Assembly: GCA_030378125.1 (NCBI GenBank)
Contig: JAUCGN010000006.1
Location: forward strand, 1-21,452
DNA from: Thiotrichales bacterium HSG1
GTDB lineage: Bacteria > Pseudomonadota > Gammaproteobacteria > Beggiatoales > Beggiatoaceae
DNA: 21,452 bases
Direction of reading: 5' to 3'
In this document: piece by piece, positions 17,350 through 21,452 of the stretch
Position numbering within the stretch: the stretch's first letter is position 1
Layout of the letters: the number at the start of each line of letters is the position of its first letter
Position numbers and translations under genes: made by a program
The notes under the pieces: model-generated
Told to the model about the DNA's origin: nothing
Databases searched by the model: none
Seen by the model: only the letters and a program-made list of their open reading frames with translations

Positions 17350-17817
17350 AAGATTATCCTTAAATGACTAACCGTTTTTTTTAAACCCACACTGGCTTTT
17401 AAGAATCAAGCGTGTTAGAAAACTATAAAATCTATACTCAACACATTAATAAATTTAACTTCTAATAGTTCGGATTATTTTATTGACAAAATGAAATAAC
17501 GTAACCCGACATTCATATCAACATTTCGGACAGTTATTCGGTATTTAATAAAGCGGATTCGTCGTAATATTTTGATTTTACTAATATTAATCAAACCAAC
17601 TTAGATTTTTGGCTAAGTAGTATTCAATATGGTTATCTTAAAAATAAGGTTCTATATTTATTGGCTTTACATCTTTAAAAACTGCCCAACTATTGTTGTA
17701 ATGAAATGTAGTTAAAAAAGTTTATGCCTATGTGTAGTATAACGATTCTTACAATATAGCAACATATTTTGCCAACAGTTTAATATAACCTAATTTTATT
17801 TTCAAGTGATAATTCGC
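17350..17817. other. 468-base intergenic region with a repeat copy, no gene seen
   Basis: This lies between pdxJ (ending at 17818) and the MORN lipoprotein gene, both on the minus strand. It contains the second GTCGGGTTA-family repeat (17469-17511) and a weak TTTGATT/AATCAAA hairpin (17571-17595). The promoter for the MORN-lysozyme-hfq run should lie here, but I see no single convincing site. No RNA gene is recognised. Confidence 0.6.
17469..17511. repeat. GTCGGGTTA-family repeat, copy 2 with decayed left arm
   Basis: The right half TGAAATAACGTAACCCGAC is identical to the copy at 11891-11933 and the length is the same. The left arm has drifted (GTTCGGATT instead of GTCGGGTTA), so the hairpin is weaker. 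It is placed in the gap downstream of pdxJ. Confidence 0.65.
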
Positions 17818-18549
17818 TTATCGAGCATCAAGCATTAACTGTTTCATTTCACTTACTGCTGCTGCAAAACCGGTAAATAAAGCCCTAGATACAATTGCAT
17901 GACCAATATTTAGCTCAAAAATTTCTGGAATCATAGCTATATCAATAACATTATGATAGTTCAAACCATGTCCAGCATTAACTTGTAAACCTAAATTAAC
18001 ACCATGCTCAACTGCTAACAATATCTTTTTATATTCTTGTTGAATAGTTTTATTATCAATGGCATCTGCAAAATGTCCAGTATGAATTTCTATCACTGGA
18101 GAACCAACTTTCGCACTAGCATCTATCTGTTTTAAATCAGGGTCGATAAATAAAGAAACCTTAGTTCCTACAGCGGTTAGTCGTTGGCAAGTATCTTGAA
18201 TTTGCTCCATATTTCCTAAAACATTCAACCCACCTTCAGTTGTCAATTCTTCTCTACGTTCTGGAACCAAACATACATCATGAGGTTTAAGTTGTTCGGC
18301 AAATTGCACCATTGCTGGTGTAACCGCCATTTCTAAATTCATGTGAGTTTGTAATACGTCTTTAATCAACAATACATCACGTTCTTGAATATGACGACGA
18401 TCTTCACGTAAATGTAAAGTAATTGAATCAGCTCCAGCTTGTTCTGCTTCAATAGCGGCTTGTATCGGTTCTGGATAACGAGTACCACGAGCTTGCCTAA
18501 CTGTAGCAATATGATCAATATTAACGCCTAAACGTATTCTTTTGTGCAT
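17818..18549 (-). CDS. pdxJ: Pyridoxine 5'-phosphate synthase PdxJ
   Basis: This 243-residue TIM-barrel enzyme condenses 1-deoxyxylulose 5-phosphate with 3-amino-2-oxopropyl phosphate to give PNP in the DXP-dependent vitamin B6 pathway. It has the diagnostic [17 protein letters not shown] start, [17 protein letters not shown] (active-site region), [22 protein letters not shown] and [12 protein letters not shown]. The start chosen is ATG at 18549, giving [10 protein letters not shown] as usual for the family; a TTG at 18558 would add three residues. In E. coli pdxJ is in an operon with acpS and recO; here it stands alone, next to an Rpn-type gene. Confidence 0.96.
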   Translation of the reverse strand: MHKRIRLGVNIDHIATVRQARGTRYPEPIQAAIEAEQAGADSITLHLREDRRHIQERDVLLIKDVLQTHMNLEMAVTPAMVQFAEQLKPHDVCLVPERREELTTEGGLNVLGNMEQIQDTCQRLTAVGTKVSLFIDPDLKQIDASAKVGSPVIEIHTGHFADAIDNKTIQQEYKKILLAVEHGVNLGLQVNAGHGLNYHNVIDIAMIPEIFELNIGHAIVSRALFTGFAAAVSEMKQLMLDAR

Positions 18550-18694
18550 GGTTTTCAATTGTGTGAGAAAGGAATTTTGTTAATCATTTTATGAATACGT
18601 TATGTAGATACAAATCATTGTATTTGTTTTAAACAACGGTGTATCGTAACAGATTCAATTTATCTCGTCAAATTTATATTAGTATTCATAATTT

Positions 18695-19483
18695 TTACAA
18701 ACTCTTTATCTGCTCCATAGACAAACCACTTGTCTCCACAATAGTTTCCATAGCTATACCAGCAATCTTTAAATTTTTAGCCACCGTTAAAAGAGCATCT
18801 TTCTTTCCTTTCTTTATTCCCTCATTTTTTGCTTTTTGAGTTTGTTCCTGCATATATTTCTCATTAGAATAATTATCTTTCATCCGAGCATATTCCTGAG
18901 GACTAATCTTATCTTTCTTAATAAATGAAAAAACCTCTTGAATAACATCATCCTGATGAATACTTTCCTCAACCTGTCTATCCAAACTATCATTTATAAC
19001 TTGCAACCATTTTCTACAAGGTCCAGGAGTCTTATCAGTAACATATTTTGGGCAAACATAAATAATTTTATGCTGAGTTTCTGTAACGTAAGTATCATCT
19101 GCTTTTTTCGGTCTAAAATCAGTTACCAAAATATCTGTTTTATGTTTATCATCAGAGGTTAAAACCACAATTATATATACCTGCATATCAGGTTTATAAT
19201 TAGCAGAGTTAGTGATTTGTTCTAACAAAGCCACACAATGATAATGGTCTTGGTAACGTCTATGTTGAATATCAATAATTAACCGGTTTTTAGTATCTTG
19301 AGCAAATAAATCAAACCGACTATCCACATTACCGATAATTGGTGAAAAAGACTTTTCTATTTCTACTTTATCAATTTCAACATCTATTCCCAGTATATCT
19401 TTCACAAAAGCAGTAAATATATGCGGTCTAGAAAAAACTTTTTTAAAAATAACGCCATAGCGTAAAGAAGCTACTTCTATCAT
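18695..19483 (-). CDS. Rpn-family recombination-promoting nuclease / PD-(D/E)XK transposase-like protein
   Basis: This is a 262-residue member of the Rpn/PDDEXK_2 family (COG5464-like). The nuclease core is visible as GNVDSRFDLFAQDTKNRLIIDIQHR (about residues 51-75), with Asp58 and the IDIQ segment in the position usually written as E-x-Q; the Asp in place of Glu is conservative. The typical C-terminal helices (LLTVAKNLKIAGIAMETIVETSGLSMEQI) are present. Family members such as E. coli RpnA cut DNA and stimulate RecA-independent recombination, and newer work links them to defence; which applies here is open. AGGT lies about nine bases before the ATG. A nested palindrome lies just upstream. Confidence 0.85.
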   Translation of the reverse strand: MIEVASLRYGVIFKKVFSRPHIFTAFVKDILGIDVEIDKVEIEKSFSPIIGNVDSRFDLFAQDTKNRLIIDIQHRRYQDHYHCVALLEQITNSANYKPDMQVYIIVVLTSDDKHKTDILVTDFRPKKADDTYVTETQHKIIYVCPKYVTDKTPGPCRKWLQVINDSLDRQVEESIHQDDVIQEVFSFIKKDKISPQEYARMKDNYSNEKYMQEQTQKAKNEGIKKGKKDALLTVAKNLKIAGIAMETIVETSGLSMEQIKSL

Positions 19484-19516
19484 TATTTAATACCTATAAA
19501 TATTTAATAATCTGAG

Positions 19517-19602
19517 TAGTCCTAAACTAAGTAGTGGTAAACCTACCAGATTTCTGAAACCTAGTAGGCTTTTTGAGGTCATCACCACATTATTTAGGAC
19601 TA
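19517..19602. repeat. Nested palindromic repeat between the Rpn-type gene and a repeat-protein gene
   Basis: Perfect 10-bp outer arms, TAGTCCTAAA (19517-19526) and TTTAGGACTA (19593-19602), enclose a second layer (GTGGT/ACCAC) and a 12-bp inner stem. On the minus strand the inner stem is CCTACTAGGTTT paired with AAATCTGGTAGG, allowing G-U pairs, around a 3-base loop. It lies 13 bases past the stop of the minus-strand gene at 19615 and upstream of the Rpn-type gene, so it could end or protect that transcript. The structure resembles mobile palindromic units. Confidence 0.65.
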
Positions 19603-19614
19603 ACAACAGTTTTT

Positions 19615-20967
19615 TTATCGCAAAAACTCTGGCACATTATCAAAGTCACAAAATATCGCACCATCATTATCCACACACCAGCTTTCTGGAGCCGGTTCAA
19701 TAAATAAATCAAACATTAACATCATGTCTACTTCTCTGGCACTACGGATTTGTTGTGTAGATTTTATTGGGACAACATAACTAACCCCACCTTTCTCATT
19801 TAACTTAATTTCGGTTGGAGAAACTTTATTGTTAGTTTGTACATTGAAAGAAGATGCGACGATATATTCTCTACCTTCATGCAAGACATAAAAAGTTCCA
19901 TTCATATTGAGAGTAATCTTTTCCACTCCCGGAAACTTCAATCCTTCCGTTAGAAAGGTTTCTGGAGAGTAAACTGCTGGTGTTACATTTTGCGAGCTAC
20001 CATCTGGATATACAACTTTTGCTTTAGGTAATTTAAACTTAGCTCTCTGTCTAGGAAAATGAATGCCCGGCTGCATATCAATCGGAGCGTTATCAAAATC
20101 ACAAAGTGATTCACCAGTCGCATCATCAAATATGCACCAACTCTCAGGAGCTGGCTCTATAAATGGATCAAACATCATTACTTGAAAAATTCTTGCATCC
20201 CGAACCTTCTTAGCAGGTTTTATCAAAACATCTCCACTTTTCCCAACTTTTACATCACCACCAATTGCTTCTGACAACGCTACTGGGTCTTTAGGAGCCG
20301 GAATCACTTTATATTGCAGTCCATCCGGAGTCGTTATGGTATAAAAGCCACCTGCTCCAATTGATAGACCGATAGGAACTTTGTCAGTATCCACTTGAAT
20401 AACATTCTCAGCATCAGGAATAAAAGTATACAGTTTGCCATCTTCTGCACCAATTCCTTCCACATTTAAAATCCCACTGTCTTCTTGTGATAACACAAAA
20501 TCAGTTAAATCCTCTTCAGCTAAAGATTCAGTAGTTGATTCCATTAATGGAGTACCTAACCCGCCGAGACTAAAACTACTACTCATGTCGGGTATAATTG
20601 GCATATTATCTAAAGCTGGTAGAGTTTTAGGGGTTATCTTAGTACCAAATGGAGCAGTTAATTTTCCAGTTTTAAGATCAAAATCCCAGCTTTCAGGTAT
20701 TAATTTGGCCACGTCTTCTGGTTGAATATTAGCGGGATTTAAATTAACCAATAACTTGGAAATATCCTCACTTGGCATTTTCTGAAACTTTTCTACATTG
20801 AAATTAGCTATATGTTTAGGAAAGAGTTCTGTTAACGCTACGATTGGAAGCTCAGACAACTGTTCTTCATTAAGAGTTGCAAATATCTCTGGTTCTAAAT
20901 CAACAATATCATCAGCTTGTAAGTTTTTAATTTCCTCACTTGCCAATCCAAAATCCTCTGGAGTGGG
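19615..20967 (-). CDS. C-terminal part of a secreted-type repeat protein, 5' end cut at a junction
   Basis: The open frame runs to an ATG at 21036, but codons before about 20967 are antisense to a convincing plus-strand coding region, so the true 5' end is missing. The protein starts with tandem octads of the form xxLxPExI: KNLQADDI, VDLEPEIF, ATLNEEQL, SELPIVAL, TELFPKHI, ANFNVEKF, QKMPSEDI. Beta-rich domains follow (for example FYTITTPDGLQYKVIPAPKD). A module appears twice: RDARIFQVMMFDPFIEPAPESWC...CDFDN (residues 279-316) and RSAREVDMMLMFDLFIEPAPESWC...CDFDN (431-467), each with two cysteines. It ends at TAA 19615. Composition suggests a large extracellular or surface protein; function is unknown. 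Confidence 0.7.
   Translation of the reverse strand, partial: PTPEDFGLASEEIKNLQADDIVDLEPEIFATLNEEQLSELPIVALTELFPKHIANFNVEKFQKMPSEDISKLLVNLNPANIQPEDVAKLIPESWDFDLKTGKLTAPFGTKITPKTLPALDNMPIIPDMSSSFSLGGLGTPLMESTTESLAEEDLTDFVLSQEDSGILNVEGIGAEDGKLYTFIPDAENVIQVDTDKVPIGLSIGAGGFYTITTPDGLQYKVIPAPKDPVALSEAIGGDVKVGKSGDVLIKPAKKVRDARIFQVMMFDPFIEPAPESWCIFDDATGESLCDFDNAPIDMQPGIHFPRQRAKFKLPKAKVVYPDGSSQNVTPAVYSPETFLTEGLKFPGVEKITLNMNGTFYVLHEGREYIVASSFNVQTNNKVSPTEIKLNEKGGVSYVVPIKSTQQIRSAREVDMMLMFDLFIEPAPESWCVDNDGAIFCDFDNVPEFLR
20761..20952 (-). repeat. Eight degenerate octapeptide (24-bp) repeats
   Basis: Reading on the minus strand, eight consecutive 8-residue units each place a hydrophobic residue (Leu, Phe or Met) at position 3 and Ile, Leu or Phe at position 8, often with Pro at 4 or 5 and Glu/Asp at 6-7. 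Units are FGLASEEI, KNLQADDI, VDLEPEIF, ATLNEEQL, SELPIVAL, TELFPKHI, ANFNVEKF and QKMPSEDI. The DNA has diverged, so this is old repeat structure kept at protein level. Confidence 0.75.
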
Positions 20968-20968
20968 G
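20953..20968. other. Inverted junction between two 5'-truncated coding regions
   Basis: Recognisable minus-strand protein reads leftward from about here (octads from 20952), and recognisable plus-strand protein reads rightward from about here (WSGDC from 20959). Neither has a native start codon or ribosome site at the border. The plus frame is closed by TAA at 20920-20922. The layout is that of an inversion breakpoint or a chimeric join. Confidence 0.65.
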
Positions 20969-21452
20969 ATTGTGATACTAATGGCACTGTTACTATGGAT
21001 AATAGTAAAACTTGTACAGCCACTTTTCAACAACAATATTCTTTAGCTATTAACGTCACTGGTCAGGGAACTGTTAAAGATTGCGGCAATAGTTGTAACA
21101 ATGTTTATCTCAAAGATGAAGTAATTATGTTAACAGCTATTCCAGCAACAGATTGGCAACTGTCTAATTGGACTGGGGATTGTAATTCTAGTGGTGTAGT
21201 GATAATGGATGATGCCCAAACTTGTACGGCTGTTTTTAAGCAAATAGTTGTGCCAAATATTCCAGAAGAACCTGTCGTTAAACCGGATGATAAACCAGAG
21301 GAAAACATAGCTGGAGAAGTTGTTAATAAAGAAACATTGGAAGATATAACCGTTGAACCGGATGCAACGATTACTGGTGGAACTGTAGCTGGAGAAGTAG
21401 TCAATGAAGGAACTTTGGAAAACATAACTGTTGATCGTCGAGCTTTAATTGA
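20959..21452 (+). CDS. Secreted-type protein fragment with InlB-like repeats and 26-residue repeats, partial at both ends
   Basis: The frame running through the ATG at 20995 stays open to the window end. From 20959 it reads WSGDCDTNGTVTMDNSKTC then TATF, and later NWTGDCNSSGVVIMDDAQTC then TAVF: two copies of the end of the bacterial InlB B-like/Flg_new-type repeat. The stretch between them (INVTGQGTVKDCGNSCNNVY, then TAIPATDW) is the start of the second copy. A Pro/Glu-rich linker (VVPNIPEEPVVKPDDKPEE) follows, then the repeat AGEVVNKETLEDITVEPDAT and AGEVVNEGTLENITVDRRAL. Regular cysteines imply an oxidising, exported location. The 5' part is lost at the junction, the 3' part lies beyond the window. 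ATGs at 20995 and later are internal to the domain and unlikely to be real starts. Confidence 0.75.
21310..21452 (+). repeat. 78-bp tandem repeat encoding AGEVVN...DITV units
   Basis: Two units are visible, 21310-21387 and 21388-21452 (cut by the window end). Each starts GCTGGAGAAGT and encodes AGEVVNxxTLExITVxxxA. The spacing of 78 bases (26 residues) and the alternating pattern suggest a beta-helix type array that continues past the window. Confidence 0.7.

Noticed and set aside
18608..18623. ATACAA-ATCA-TTGTAT hairpin between the Rpn-type gene and pdxJ as a terminator
   Set aside because: The stem is only six A/T-rich pairs and no T-run follows in the direction of transcription.
20968..21036. 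First 23 codons of the minus-strand frame ending at 19615, including an ATG at 21036
   Set aside because: These codons are antisense to a convincing InlB-like repeat on the plus strand, so they are not taken as a true N-terminus.
21105..21425. Minus-strand open frame of 106 codons, Ser/Thr/Val-rich
   Set aside because: It is the antisense of the plus-strand repeat protein with cysteine and AGEVVN repeats.

Overview
This is chromosomal DNA of a Gram-negative proteobacterium, most likely a gammaproteobacterium. The evidence is the hfq-hflX-hflK-hflC-DUF2065 gene order, lipoprotein signals, and OpgB, DgkA, HemW and PdxJ homologues of proteobacterial type. The DNA is strongly AT-rich by eye. It also carries a DUF3782-type coiled-coil nuclease, an Rpn-family nuclease, several families of intergenic palindromes and large secreted repeat proteins. 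Together these resemble the AT-rich filamentous sulfur bacteria (Thiotrichales, Beggiatoa/Thioploca/Marithrix type). That placement is inference from gene content, not from a marker comparison.

Layout, left to right. 1-1107 (+): 3' part of an OpgB-like phosphoglycerol transferase. 1140-1904 (+): hisF. 2069-2956 (+): DUF3782-type coiled coil plus PD-(D/E)XK protein. 3011-5674 (+): a GldF-like ABC permease and its GldG-like auxiliary protein, with no ATPase gene in view. 5794-6327 (+): a PLD-fold-like DUF7931-type protein, which overlaps convergently with dgkA (-). dgkA is coupled by ATGA to gcvPB (-), and gcvPB is interrupted by an in-frame TAG. 8097-8641: a gene-poor stretch with the remnant of a P-loop ATPase. 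8642-9286 (+): a coiled-coil lipoprotein. 9501-11803 (-): tyrS followed by overlapping hemW. 12066-17349 (-): a long co-directional run of MORN lipoprotein, goose-type-lysozyme-like protein, hfq, hflX, hflK, hflC and a DUF2065 protein. 17818-18549 (-): pdxJ. 18695-19483 (-): Rpn-family nuclease.

The right end (19615-21452) holds two secreted-type repeat coding regions that meet head to head near 20953-20968. The minus-strand one has tandem octads and a duplicated PESWC module. The plus-strand one has InlB-like WSGDC...CTATF units and 26-residue repeats, and runs off the window. Neither has a native start at the junction, so this looks like an inversion or chimeric breakpoint (biological or assembly/amplification).

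The core genes are ordinary housekeeping: histidine, glycine, PLP and heme-related enzymes, Tyr-tRNA charging, Hfq riboregulation and the HflKC control of FtsH. The points that most deserve a second look are the inverted junction, the amber codon in gcvPB, the hfq operon led by envelope genes instead of miaA, the orphan GldFG pair behind a DUF3782 gene, and the scattered palindromic repeats.
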